DNA of 64,000 nt from Catalinimonas alkaloidigena (GCF_029504655.1 NZ_JAQFIL010000001.1:2113001-2177000); one strand, 5' to 3'; shown: positions 9,674-18,490, counted from the first letter of the stretch. Translations and numbers: made by a program. The notes: generated by a model from the sequence alone, not told the origin.

Positions 9674-10732
9674 ATGAACAGATGTCTAGCTTACATATCG
9701 CTTTTGCTGCTGTGCTGGAATTGTAATCCGGAAAATGAAGGGCACAACAAGCAAAAGCAGGGGCCTCAGCAGTCAGGGGAAAATTACGCTGACGAAGAGT
9801 ATGTGATGGTGACCACCATCGTTAATTTTCCGATGTACGTAAATCACGATCAGCATGCGTTTACCCGTTGGGGGCAGCACAGAGGGGTCAGGACTTCTAT
9901 TCTAGGTCCTTCCGAATGGGATATTCAGGCGCAGATTGCGACTATTGAACAGGTAATCGGCACCCGGCCTACGGGTTTACTGATCAATGGCACTGATCCT
10001 GCCATCGCCGGCGCTATTGACAGGGCAGTTGAGGCAGGCATACCTACGGTTGTCTATGATTCAGATGTGCCGCAGAGCAAAAGGCATAGCTTTTTGGGCA
10101 CCAACTGGTATGATATGGGCACACTGATGGGAGAGGAGATCGTCAGCCTGACAGGCGGCAAAGGGAAAATCGTGTATCTGGGCATATTCGGGCTTACCAA
10201 TATGGAAGATGGTTACCGTGGGCTAATGGATGTAATCAGTGACTACCCGGACATCAAACTTGTGGGCCGCTACGATGATAAGGCGAATACGGAGATAGCC
10301 GCAAAACTTGCTTCAGATATTCTGGCGGCCCATCCTGACCTGTCAGCTTTTTGCGCATTTACCCCAATGAGCGGATTTGGCTGTGCCCAGACAGTAAAAG
10401 AGGCGGGGAGGGTAGGAGAAGTGAAAGTTACAACCGTAAACTATGAGCCGGAACTTCTGAAATTACTGGAAGAAGGGGTGATCCAGCAGTTGGTCTGCCA
10501 GAAGCGGGAGTTATTCACCTGGTACGGCGCGCAGTTTCTTTTTGATATGGTGCATGATACCAATCCGCTTTCTGTAAATGATGATGTAGCGGGCATCACC
10601 AACGTCCCTTATGCTGTGAACACGGGTACTTTTGCCCTGACAAAGGAAAACATGAGTGTATTTTTAGAAAAGCCTGCGGCATTCCTAAATTTTCCGGACG
10701 CACTACTTGTATATAATAAAGCCTATGAATAA
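9674..10732 (+). CDS. Sugar-binding lipoprotein of ABC importer, tandem copy 2
   Basis: Second binding protein, 352 residues, starting seven bases after copy 1. Long stretches are identical to copy 1, including VTTIVNFPMYVNHDQ, IATIEQVIGTRPTG and KRELFTWYGAQFLFDM, so it arose by tandem duplication. Divergence is concentrated in the second lobe: copy 1 reads CGFDAMSGPGIG where copy 2 reads CAFTPMSGFGCA, and copy 1 VDWEPEH is VNYEPEL here. These changes fall near the expected ligand cleft, so the two may differ in specificity. The signal peptide is hydrophobic with a Cys at residue 14 or 17, an imperfect lipobox. Its stop overlaps the next ATG by eight bases. Confidence 0.9.
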   Translation: MNRCLAYISLLLLCWNCNPENEGHNKQKQGPQQSGENYADEEYVMVTTIVNFPMYVNHDQHAFTRWGQHRGVRTSILGPSEWDIQAQIATIEQVIGTRPTGLLINGTDPAIAGAIDRAVEAGIPTVVYDSDVPQSKRHSFLGTNWYDMGTLMGEEIVSLTGGKGKIVYLGIFGLTNMEDGYRGLMDVISDYPDIKLVGRYDDKANTEIAAKLASDILAAHPDLSAFCAFTPMSGFGCAQTVKEAGRVGEVKVTTVNYEPELLKLLEEGVIQQLVCQKRELFTWYGAQFLFDMVHDTNPLSVNDDVAGITNVPYAVNTGTFALTKENMSVFLEKPAAFLNFPDALLVYNKAYE

Positions 10733-11762
10733 GACCAAAAGATTTGCCGTAATCGGCTGTGGATTTTGGGCGCAATACCAGATTGCTGCCTGGAAAGAAC
10801 TTCCTGAAGCTGAACTGATAGCCGTTTGCGATCAGGATTGCAGGAAAGCAATACAGACCGCCGAGAAGTTTGGCGCAAAAAGGTATTATACTGATGCCCG
10901 GCAACTGTTTGAAAACGAATACCTGGACTATGTAGATATCATTACCAATGTGGAAACACATGCTGAGTTCGTAAAAATGGCCGCTGAATTTGGGGTGGCC
11001 GCGATTTGCCAGAAACCCCTGGCTCCGGACTTAGAAACTGCCAAAGCGATGGTGCAGGCCTGTAATAAAGCGGAGGTGCCCTTATTTGTCCATGAGAATT
11101 TCCGCTGGCAGGCTCCCATTCGTAAGGTCAAAGAGATCATGCAAAGTGGAAAGGTAGGTGAGGTGTTTAAAGGAAAAGTGGCTTTTGTTTCGGCCTTCCC
11201 AGTCTTTGATAATCAGCCCTTTTTGGCTGAAATTGATAAGTTTATCATTGCTGACATTGGCTCCCACGTGCTGGATATCGCAAGATACCTGATGGGGGAA
11301 GTAGATAATTTGCGCTGCCTGACCAGAAGAGTAAATCCGAAAATCAAAGGAGAAGATGTAGCGACCCTGCTCATGGAAATGAGAAGTGGAGCTCATTGTT
11401 TGGTGGAAATGTCTTACGCTTCTATTTTGGAGAAGGAAGCTTTCCCGCAAACCCTCATTCTGCTTGAAGGAAGTAAAGGTTCTATCAGGCTTGAACATGA
11501 TTATGTGATCAAGGTATCCTCAGAAAAAGAAGTGGAGATGATCAGAGTAGCGCCTCCGGTATATGATTGGGTCAATCTGGATTACAATCTGGTGCAATCC
11601 TGTATGGTGGAGCTCAATGGTGATTTTCTGAAGGCCTTTCAGGAAGGCAGGCTAGCTGAAATCACGGGAACGGATAACTACCGGACGATGCAGTTGGTCT
11701 ATGCCGGATATGAGTCGGCAAAAAGTGGAAAGGTGGTAAAAATAAACGAGCCGGAATTTTAA
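10725..11762 (+). CDS. apsD: Gfo/Idh/MocA-family dehydrogenase, likely D-apiose dehydrogenase
   Basis: NAD(P)-dependent sugar dehydrogenase, 345 residues. The N-terminal Rossmann fold has FAVIGCGFWAQYQ. The catalytic-lysine motif of the family appears as CQKPLAPDLETAK (QKP in place of the usual EKP). The C-terminal domain carries DIGSHVLDIARYLMGE, the Asp/His substrate-binding pattern. Reading could begin at a TTG at 10707, but the ATG at 10725 overlaps the upstream stop by eight bases and removes a non-homologous leader. In the published oxidative apiose pathway, ApsD oxidises D-apiose to the lactone. All following enzymes of that route lie downstream, which is the main support for this name; the family alone is too broad. 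Confidence 0.78.
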   Translation: MNKTKRFAVIGCGFWAQYQIAAWKELPEAELIAVCDQDCRKAIQTAEKFGAKRYYTDARQLFENEYLDYVDIITNVETHAEFVKMAAEFGVAAICQKPLAPDLETAKAMVQACNKAEVPLFVHENFRWQAPIRKVKEIMQSGKVGEVFKGKVAFVSAFPVFDNQPFLAEIDKFIIADIGSHVLDIARYLMGEVDNLRCLTRRVNPKIKGEDVATLLMEMRSGAHCLVEMSYASILEKEAFPQTLILLEGSKGSIRLEHDYVIKVSSEKEVEMIRVAPPVYDWVNLDYNLVQSCMVELNGDFLKAFQEGRLAEITGTDNYRTMQLVYAGYESAKSGKVVKINEPEF

Positions 11763-11840
11763 AATGTGTTTCAGCGAAGGTGCTAAGCCTTCACAAATCA
11801 CGACTGAACTTAATCGCTCACTCCAAATCAATAATACGCA

Positions 11841-13100
11841 ATGCCTACAGCAAGATCATTAAAAGCCAGGTACCTGATAGAAACCGCCCATCCCCTAGAA
11901 AAAGCTGCTGAGATGATGGCAGGAGAGCAGTCTTCAGGCACCTTTGTTAAGACGCCAGGCGAAACAGAAATGCTTAAGGAGAAACATGCTGCCACCATTG
12001 AAGGCATAGAGGTATTAGAAGAGTTAGAAGAACCCGCTCTGCCCGGCAGCAGGCCCCCGCGAGGACTATTATCGCCAGTGTATCGCAGAGCCCATGTAGA
12101 CCTGGCCTGGCCACTGGATAATGTAGGGGTTAATTTGTCCAACCTGATGGCTACAGTGGCAGGTAATCTGTTTGAACTATCCCCTTTTTCCGCACTTAAA
12201 TTATTAGACATTACCGTTCCTGAAGCCTATAAAGAAAAATACCCAGGACCAAAATTTGGTGTCTCAGGGACGAGAAAGCTGTGTGGTGTGGAGAAGCGAC
12301 CGATCATCGGCACCATTATTAAACCCAGCGTAGGCCTCAGTCCGGCAGAAACAGCTCAGCAGGTAAAGGTTTTGATAGAGGCAGGACTGGATTTTATCAA
12401 AGATGATGAGCTGATGGGGGACTCACCTCACTCACCCTTTACCAAAAGAGTAGATGCTGTAATGGAGGTTATCAATCAATACACTGAGCTTAGAGGGAAG
12501 AAACCAATGTTCGCCTTCAACCTCAGTGGAGATATAGATGATATGCTTCGTCGCCATGACTATGTGCTTGAAAAAGGGGGGACATGTGTAATGGCCAGCC
12601 TCAATTGGGTGGGTATCAGTGGAATGCATAAATTGTGTCAGCATACCCAGCTACCTATTCATGGGCATCGCAATGGTTGGGGTTTGTTTTACCGTTCAGA
12701 AGACATAGGCATAAGCTTTAAGGTTTTTCATAAAATCTTCAGTATGGCAGGTGTAGACCATATCCATACCAATGGCATCCGGAATAAATTCTGCGAGTCA
12801 GACGCATCGGTGCTTACTTCCATTCGCGCTTGTCTTGATCCCAAGGGAGGGGGCTACCCGGTGATGCCGGTGGTATCTTCCGGGCAGTGGGCAGAGCAGG
12901 CTTATGATACATATCGGCAGATACAGAGCACAGAGCTGATGTACCTCTGTGGCGGAGGAATTACCGCACATCCCGGCGGTATGGCTGCCGGAGTGAAAAG
13001 CATACAGTTGGCCTGGGAAGGTGCTACCCAGGGGAAAACCATTTATGACATGCAGGACCAAAAGGAGATTCAAGAGGCAATAGCGTTTTACGGAGAGTAA
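11841..13100 (+). CDS. oiaX/oiaT: RuBisCO-like protein (form IV), 3-oxo-isoapionate-4-phosphate-cleaving type
   Basis: RuBisCO large-subunit-like enzyme, 419 residues, shorter than form I. Active-site elements align by eye: E29/T34 (EQSSGTF), N109 (AGN), K161 (IIKPSVGLS, spinach K175), and the metal motif K187-D188-D189-E190 (FIKDDE), so Mg and a carbamylatable Lys are retained. H276-R277 (HGHRNG) and the phosphate-site GGG at 371-373 are also kept. Spinach K177 is replaced by Ser 163, loop 6 reads NGIRNKF rather than the GKLEG type, and SGG becomes SGQ, so CO2 fixation is not expected. Neighbouring kinase, oxidoisomerase and lactonase genes point to OiaX (decarboxylase) or OiaT (transcarboxylase/hydrolase). 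Kinase start follows after two bases. Confidence 0.85.
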   Translation: MPTARSLKARYLIETAHPLEKAAEMMAGEQSSGTFVKTPGETEMLKEKHAATIEGIEVLEELEEPALPGSRPPRGLLSPVYRRAHVDLAWPLDNVGVNLSNLMATVAGNLFELSPFSALKLLDITVPEAYKEKYPGPKFGVSGTRKLCGVEKRPIIGTIIKPSVGLSPAETAQQVKVLIEAGLDFIKDDELMGDSPHSPFTKRVDAVMEVINQYTELRGKKPMFAFNLSGDIDDMLRRHDYVLEKGGTCVMASLNWVGISGMHKLCQHTQLPIHGHRNGWGLFYRSEDIGISFKVFHKIFSMAGVDHIHTNGIRNKFCESDASVLTSIRACLDPKGGGYPVMPVVSSGQWAEQAYDTYRQIQSTELMYLCGGGITAHPGGMAAGVKSIQLAWEGATQGKTIYDMQDQKEIQEAIAFYGE

Positions 13101-13102
13101 TC

Positions 13103-14518
13103 ATGACTAAAGCAGCACTTCAAAAAGGAGAGATTTTTTTAAGTTATTACGGTGATGACTTTACCGGCTCTACTGATGTAATGGAGTCTTTGGCATTAAA
13201 TGGCATACCTACTGCACTATTTCTAAAAGCACCGAGTCAGGAAGAAGTAGCGTCTTTTCGGTTAAAGAATCAGATTAGCGGGTCAGCAGAGCGCCTGCAA
13301 GCGTTTGGTGTGGCGGGAATCAGTCGCAGCCTTACTCCCCTAGAGATGGATCATGAATTGCCTGGCATTTTTGAGCATATAAGTAAAGTCCCATCGCGCT
13401 TTTTTCATTACAAAACCTGTTCTACTTTTGACTCATCCCCCGGCATTGGCAATATAGGCCATGCCATTGACATTGCCTTTCGGTACTTTCCCTCGGGCAT
13501 CATACCTCTCTTGATTGGTGCACCATCCCTCAACCGCTTTTGTATATTCGGAAACCTTTTTGCCAGGGTAGATGGGGTTACCTATCGCCTGGACCGTCAT
13601 CCTACCATGTCACGCCATCCGGTAACACCCATGGATGAGAGTGATATCCGCCGGCACTTAGCCAAGCAGACCAAACGTAAAATCCATCATATTGACCTGC
13701 TGGCGCTTGAAAAGAGTGAGCATCTCCAAATAGACTTCATAAAAAAACTGTCCATCGAAGAAGGCGAGTATTTATTATTTGATACGTATACCGAAAAGCA
13801 TTTGAGAAATGTAGGAAAGCTAATCAATCGTTTCAGCCTTGAGCAGCGTCAATTGTTGGTGGGATCTTCAGGGATTGAGTATGCACTATGCCACTATCTT
13901 CAGGAAAACGGACAATTGGAATTACCTCCCTCGCCCAAATCACCCGCTAAAGTACAGGAGCTGATCGTAGTGGGAGGAAGCTGCTCACCACCTACCAAAA
14001 TACAAGTGGAATGGGCCATAGCTCAAGGCTTTGCTGATATCCGTCTAAATACTGTGAAGCTGGTCAATCCGGAGCAGGCGGAATCCGAGATAAATAGGGC
14101 AAAGCAGTTGATGTTTGAGGCGCTGGAAAGAAAACAAAGCTTAGCACTCTATACTGCCTTAGGTCCTGACGACCCTTCAATAGATGCGACAAATAAAGAA
14201 ATGAGCAGGCTACAGAGAAAAGGGATTCCCAGTAGTGCGGTGCTGGCGGGAACACAGGGAAGGTTGCTCCGAGAGGTAATGGAAAAAACTGGTAAAAGAA
14301 GAGTGGTGGTAGCGGGTGGTGATACCTCCGGTTATGTTTCCAGAGCATTAGGGATTTACGCTTTGGAAACGCTTATGCCCATAGCTCCGGGGGCTCCATT
14401 GTGTACCGCTCATTCACACCATCCAGACTTTGATGGACTTGAAATCTGTCTCAAAGGGGGGCAAAACGGTAAGCAGAACTTCTTCGGATCAATTTTACAT
14501 GGAAAAGGTATCAGTTAA
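13103..14518 (+). CDS. oiaK: DUF1537-family four-carbon acid sugar kinase, likely 3-oxo-isoapionate kinase
   Basis: ATP-dependent acid-sugar kinase of the DUF1537 family, 471 residues. The N-terminal substrate domain has YYGDDFTGSTD at about residues 15-25. Mid-protein motifs HYKTCSTFDSSPGIGNIG and GAPSLNRFCIFGN are typical. The C-terminal nucleotide-binding domain has VVVAGGDTSGYVSRALG and PGAPLC. In the apiose pathway OiaK phosphorylates 3-oxo-isoapionate at the 4-position, making the substrate for the RLP. The ATG is two bases after the RLP stop, so the kinase and its consumer enzyme are probably co-translated. Other DUF1537 members act on threonate, erythronate or related acids, so the name depends on the neighbours. 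Confidence 0.85.
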   Translation: MTKAALQKGEIFLSYYGDDFTGSTDVMESLALNGIPTALFLKAPSQEEVASFRLKNQISGSAERLQAFGVAGISRSLTPLEMDHELPGIFEHISKVPSRFFHYKTCSTFDSSPGIGNIGHAIDIAFRYFPSGIIPLLIGAPSLNRFCIFGNLFARVDGVTYRLDRHPTMSRHPVTPMDESDIRRHLAKQTKRKIHHIDLLALEKSEHLQIDFIKKLSIEEGEYLLFDTYTEKHLRNVGKLINRFSLEQRQLLVGSSGIEYALCHYLQENGQLELPPSPKSPAKVQELIVVGGSCSPPTKIQVEWAIAQGFADIRLNTVKLVNPEQAESEINRAKQLMFEALERKQSLALYTALGPDDPSIDATNKEMSRLQRKGIPSSAVLAGTQGRLLREVMEKTGKRRVVVAGGDTSGYVSRALGIYALETLMPIAPGAPLCTAHSHHPDFDGLEICLKGGQNGKQNFFGSILHGKGIS

Positions 14519-14545
14519 AATATTACTCAATCAAAATTTATTAAC

Positions 14546-15376
14546 ATGAAAAAAGTAGCACTTATTGGCGCAGGAGGAAAAATGGGTTGGAGAACTACCG
14601 CTAATTTGCGGGATAACCCTGAATATGAAATGTTTTACCTGGAAGTGAGCCAGCAGGGCATTGACCGCCTGAAAGAAATCGGTATTCAGGTTTCAATACC
14701 TTCAGAAGTACTTCCCGAAGTAGATGTTGTGATACTGGCAGTACCCGATGTGGCGATCAAGAAAATTGCTGCCGACGTAGTGCCACAGCTAAAATCAGAC
14801 GCTATGCTGGTTACGCTGGATCCGGCCGCTCCCTGTGCGGGCCATCTGCCGGAAAGAGAGGATGTAACCTATTTTGCTGCTCACCCATCCCATCCATCTG
14901 TATTCAACTGGGAGCCTAGTGAAAAGTCTCACTATGACTACTTTGGTGGCATAGCCGCTAAGCAGAGTATTGTATGCGCACTTATACAGGGGCCGGAAGA
15001 TCAGTATGCAGTAGGTGAAAAATTATCCAGAGATATGTACAGGCCAGTGGTAAGGGCCCATCGGGTAACCATTGAACAGATGGGTATATTGGAGCCCGCC
15101 TTATCAGAGACTTTTGCCGCCGCAGTAATCACGGTGATGAAAGAAGCCGTAGACACTGTAGTTGAAAAAGGTGTGCCCAAGGAAGCTGCCTACGATTTTT
15201 TCCTGGGACATATTAATATTGAGTTAGCACTGCTGTTTGGTCAGTTGCCGGGTGGGCAGTTTTCTGATGCTGCCATGAAAGCCATTGAGCTGGGAAAGCC
15301 ATTGCTATTTAAGGAAAATTGGAAAGATGTATTTGAGTGGGATAATGTGATGAAGCAGATAAAAGCAATCACGTAA
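14546..15376 (+). CDS. apnO: D-apionate oxidoisomerase-like protein
   Basis: Dinucleotide-binding enzyme, 276 residues. The N-terminus has a Rossmann motif ALIGAGGKMGWRTT. Segments TYFAAHPSHPSVFNWEP and AHRVTIEQMGILEPALSET are characteristic of the phosphogluconate-dehydrogenase-C-terminal-like proteins found next to DUF1537 kinases and RLPs. In the published pathway ApnO oxidises D-apionate while migrating the hydroxymethyl group, giving 3-oxo-isoapionate. It lies 27 bases after the kinase and 44 before the lactonase start. Automatic annotation often calls such genes semialdehyde dehydrogenase. Assignment rests on fold plus the complete neighbourhood. Confidence 0.8.
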   Translation: MKKVALIGAGGKMGWRTTANLRDNPEYEMFYLEVSQQGIDRLKEIGIQVSIPSEVLPEVDVVILAVPDVAIKKIAADVVPQLKSDAMLVTLDPAAPCAGHLPEREDVTYFAAHPSHPSVFNWEPSEKSHYDYFGGIAAKQSIVCALIQGPEDQYAVGEKLSRDMYRPVVRAHRVTIEQMGILEPALSETFAAAVITVMKEAVDTVVEKGVPKEAAYDFFLGHINIELALLFGQLPGGQFSDAAMKAIELGKPLLFKENWKDVFEWDNVMKQIKAIT

Positions 15377-15420
15377 ATCAATGTGTTTCATAATGATTTT
15401 CTGGGCCTAACTTTTTGAGC

Positions 15421-17358
15421 ATGTCAAATCTGAATTTTTCCAAAGAACAGAAATATTACGGAGGGAAAGAGCACCGTCCTCCTAAAATTATCCGGTTGAA
15501 AGCGGGACCCGTAAGCTGTCAGTATGAAAGTGGATATTTACGATATCTGAACGCAGGAGGAACAGAGCTACTGAGGATGATATATCCGGCGGTGAGGGAT
15601 CATAATTGGGGTACAATCGCTCCCCAAATCAGTGATGAAAAGATTGTCGTTAATGAAGATCATTTTGAAATCAGCTACGATTGTCTTTACGAGGGTGGAG
15701 AGGTAGCATTTCAGGCTAAATACAGCATTAAAGGTTCAGCAGATGGAGAAGTAAGTTTTCAGATGGATGGGAGTTGTCTTCAGCCTTTCCGCAAAAACCG
15801 GATTGGCTTCAACCTGCTGCATCCGCCCGAAGCAGCCGGAGCTAAGGTGATTATCGGCCATACCAATGGAGAAGAAGATGAAGGAACATTTCCGCTACAT
15901 ATCAGCCCGCATCAGCCTTTTATGGATATACGGTTTATTCGCTGGCTGCAAAGTGGCTTATGGGCGAAAGTGAATTTTGAGGGGGATATTTTTGAGATGG
16001 AAGACCAGCGCAACTGGACCGATGCTTCGTTTAAAACCTACTCTACACCCTTGGCCATACCTTTTCCGGTGCGCTTAGAGAAAGGAGACAAAATAATTCA
16101 GTCCGTTAAGCTTAGCCTTGAAAGCACTGACTTTAGTAAGCATAACAGCCATGATAAGTCTGTATCCCTGAGCCTGGAAAATGAAAGGTATCCACTTCCT
16201 CAAATAGGTATCGGACAGTCATCAGAAATTAAAGCACTGACAGATAAAGACATTGCTTATTTCAATGAACTTAACTTGTCACATTACAGAGTAGACCTGC
16301 ATTTGAGTCAGGCTGATCTGGAGAAAAACTGGCTGCGTGCGCTGAACGAATCCCGGCAGTTAAATTTACCATTAGCGCTGGCTTTGTATTTCAAAAAAAA
16401 TACAGTGAGAGAATTGGGTGAGCTCAAGGATTTCACGGAAGACCATAAACCCGCAGTTAAACAGCTACTGGTATTTTCAGAAGATCATAAGTCCTCCCCC
16501 TCATCTATGCTAGAACAGGTTCTGCCTGACCTGAGGGACATGTTTCCGGAAGCACAAATAGGGGCAGGGACAGACTGTTTTTTCACCGAGCTGAATCGGG
16601 AAAGAGTCAATCCTGAAGGGCTTGACTTCTTAACTTACTCCATCAATCCACAGGTGCATCAGTTTGACAACCAATCCCTGGTTGAAACGCTGCAGGCACA
16701 AAGCTATACCGTGGAAAGCGCGCGCCAGTTTGCTGGTGGATTACCGATACATATTTCTCCCATAAGCCTGAAAATGCGTTTTAACCCCAATGCAACCGGC
16801 CCGGAGCCGGAATCACCAGAAGGAGAACTTCCTCTCCAGGCAGACAACCGTCAGATGTCACTATTTGCTGCGGGCTGGACTATCGGAAGTATCAAGTACC
16901 TCACAGAAAGCCGGGTATCAGCAGTAACTTATTATGAAACGCTTGGCAGAAGAGGAGTGATGCAAGGTGATCATCATGCCCTGCTACCTGAGAAATTTGC
17001 TGCTGTAAAAGGGATGGTCTTCCCAATATATTGGGTGTTCTACAAACTCTTAAAGGAAAAAGGAATCCAGATCATAAAAACACAAAGTAGTCATCCTCAT
17101 CAGGTGGATGGATTAGCCTGGGAGGTCGGGAATGAGCAGTATATTCTCTTGGCAAATTATCAGGCTTTCGTGATCAGTGTGTCAATTGATAATTGGCCTG
17201 ATCATTTTGAGCAAAAGGTATTAGATGAAGAAAATTTTGAAAAGATGGCGCTTCACTTTGATGATTTCATTTCCGGCGCATGGGCAGAATCAAAGCAGTT
17301 ACTTAAGTTACGTCCCTATAGTATATTTCTTTTAAGAATTAATAGAAATGGTGGCTAG
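15421..17358 (+). CDS. apnL: D-apionate lactonase-like protein
   Basis: Soluble protein of 645 residues with no signal peptide. The first roughly 240 residues are beta-rich. A central region of about residues 260-560 looks like a TIM barrel, with alternating strands and helices such as LSHYRVDLHLSQADLEKNW, LPLALALYFKK and LDFLTYSINPQVHQFD; conserved-looking segments are AVTYYETLGRRGVMQGDHH and LAGGLPIHISP-like loops. A small C-terminal beta domain ends in PYSIFLLRI. The architecture fits ApnL, which opens apionolactone to apionate. The ATG at 15421 is preferred over a TTG at 15415. I recognise it mainly by its place in the pathway; a glycoside-hydrolase-like role cannot be excluded. Confidence 0.7.
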   Translation: MSNLNFSKEQKYYGGKEHRPPKIIRLKAGPVSCQYESGYLRYLNAGGTELLRMIYPAVRDHNWGTIAPQISDEKIVVNEDHFEISYDCLYEGGEVAFQAKYSIKGSADGEVSFQMDGSCLQPFRKNRIGFNLLHPPEAAGAKVIIGHTNGEEDEGTFPLHISPHQPFMDIRFIRWLQSGLWAKVNFEGDIFEMEDQRNWTDASFKTYSTPLAIPFPVRLEKGDKIIQSVKLSLESTDFSKHNSHDKSVSLSLENERYPLPQIGIGQSSEIKALTDKDIAYFNELNLSHYRVDLHLSQADLEKNWLRALNESRQLNLPLALALYFKKNTVRELGELKDFTEDHKPAVKQLLVFSEDHKSSPSSMLEQVLPDLRDMFPEAQIGAGTDCFFTELNRERVNPEGLDFLTYSINPQVHQFDNQSLVETLQAQSYTVESARQFAGGLPIHISPISLKMRFNPNATGPEPESPEGELPLQADNRQMSLFAAGWTIGSIKYLTESRVSAVTYYETLGRRGVMQGDHHALLPEKFAAVKGMVFPIYWVFYKLLKEKGIQIIKTQSSHPHQVDGLAWEVGNEQYILLANYQAFVISVSIDNWPDHFEQKVLDEENFEKMALHFDDFISGAWAESKQLLKLRPYSIFLLRINRNGG

Positions 17359-17580
17359 CGTTATTTACACCTATAAGCTCAATTGGTCCTGTGAAGGCTG
17401 TTGCTGTAGTAAACATAAAATCAACTTATACGTGGCGCTAAGAAGATGATCATTCCATTAGCGGTGAATATCTAGATTTTTTTAGCCTTTCTGATCAGCA
17501 TATCTGCTACTTTAAAAAAACATTCTATTGTATATTAAGTAAGCATTAGTAGATGTTTCATTTTTTAATCAAACAAATAA

Positions 17581-18300
17581 ATGCAAAACCTGGAAAATAA
17601 AACAGCACTGATTACCGGAGGAAGTAAAGGAATTGGCTATGGTATCGCAGCTGCCTTGATGGACAAAGGTATGAAAGTAGCCATCACCAGCCGATCACAA
17701 TCGAAAGCTGATGAAGCCGCATCTGCGCTAAACAAAGCCGGTAAAGGAGAAGCTATGGGTATCGCTGCCGATGTGCGTGACCTAGCGTCGCAGCAAAAGG
17801 CGGTAGACCAACTTTTACAAAAATGGGAAAAACTGGATCTGCTGGTGGCTAATGCCGGCTTAGGTCATTTTGCCTCTATTGAGGAGATGACGGCCGAGCA
17901 GTGGAATGAAACCATAGATACTAATCTCACCGGGGTATTCTATACCATCAAGGCAGGTTTAGATGCGTTGAAGTCGTCAAAAGGATATTTTATTACGATT
18001 TCAAGCCTGGCAGGAACCAATTTTTTTCCCAACGGCTCAGCCTATAATGCCAGTAAGTTTGGGCTAACCGGCTTTACCCAATCCGTAATGCTTGACTTAC
18101 GACAACATGGCATCAAGGTAACGACCATCATGCCGGGTTCAGTGGCGACTTATTTTAACAACCATCAACCCAATGAGCAGGATGCCTGGAAAATTCAGAG
18201 TGAAGATTTGGGGCAAATGGTTGTTGACTTGATGGAGATGCACCCCCGCACGCTGCCCAGTAAAGTAGAGGTACGCCCTACACAGCCGCCTAAGAAGTAA
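17581..18300 (+). CDS. SDR-family oxidoreductase
   Basis: Classical short-chain dehydrogenase, 239 residues. Seen are the cofactor motif TGGSKGIGYG near the N-terminus, the NAG motif (VANAGLGH), the catalytic Ser region (ITISSLAG), and YNASKFG (YxxxK). Arg in TSRS after the second strand suggests NADP preference. It lies 222 bases after the lactonase gene and is followed by terminators, so it may be a separate transcription unit. It could reduce a pathway intermediate, but similar SDRs annotated as 3-oxoacyl-ACP reductase are common in Cytophagales without any link to apiose. Substrate unknown. Confidence 0.85.
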   Translation: MQNLENKTALITGGSKGIGYGIAAALMDKGMKVAITSRSQSKADEAASALNKAGKGEAMGIAADVRDLASQQKAVDQLLQKWEKLDLLVANAGLGHFASIEEMTAEQWNETIDTNLTGVFYTIKAGLDALKSSKGYFITISSLAGTNFFPNGSAYNASKFGLTGFTQSVMLDLRQHGIKVTTIMPGSVATYFNNHQPNEQDAWKIQSEDLGQMVVDLMEMHPRTLPSKVEVRPTQPPKK

Positions 18301-18320
18301 ATTTCACAAGCTTAAACACC

Positions 18321-18358
18321 AGGGAAAGTGTGTTGACAATCATGCTTTCCCTTTTTTT
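18321..18358 (+). terminator. Rho-independent terminator after the SDR gene
   Basis: AGGGAAAG at 18321-18328 pairs with CTTTCCCT at 18345-18352. The stem extends inward by four pairs, two of them G-T wobbles. A run of seven T follows immediately. It lies 20 bases after the SDR stop and is oriented for plus-strand transcripts. Confidence 0.8.
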
Positions 18359-18421
18359 GTTGAATATCAGGCTTTATAAGTTGGTTTTTCCCGACATTTT
18401 TGAGGCAGTATTAAGATAGTT

Positions 18422-18462
18422 ACAAACAAAAAGGTGCTGTAGACAAGCACCTTTTTGTTTGT
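18422..18462. terminator. Bidirectional terminator hairpin between convergent genes
   Basis: A perfect 17-base inverted repeat: 18422-18438 pairs with 18446-18462, with a seven-base loop. The arms carry A-rich 5' and T-rich 3' flanks (AAAAAGG and CCTTTTT), so it can terminate in both directions. It sits between the SDR gene (ends 18300) and the RND gene on the minus strand (ends 18491). Confidence 0.85.
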
Positions 18463-18490
18463 ATGATCTAGATAAAACAATCAATTTTAT

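Noticed and set aside
11841..13100. Reading the RLP as a true CO2-fixing RuBisCO
   Set aside because: K177 position, loop 6 and the SGG motif differ, and no phosphoribulokinase or small subunit is nearby; the neighbourhood is an acid-sugar pathway.
17581..18300. SDR as a confirmed member of the apiose pathway
   Set aside because: It is separated by 222 bases, has its own terminator context, and similar SDRs are widespread; no sequence feature ties it to the pathway.
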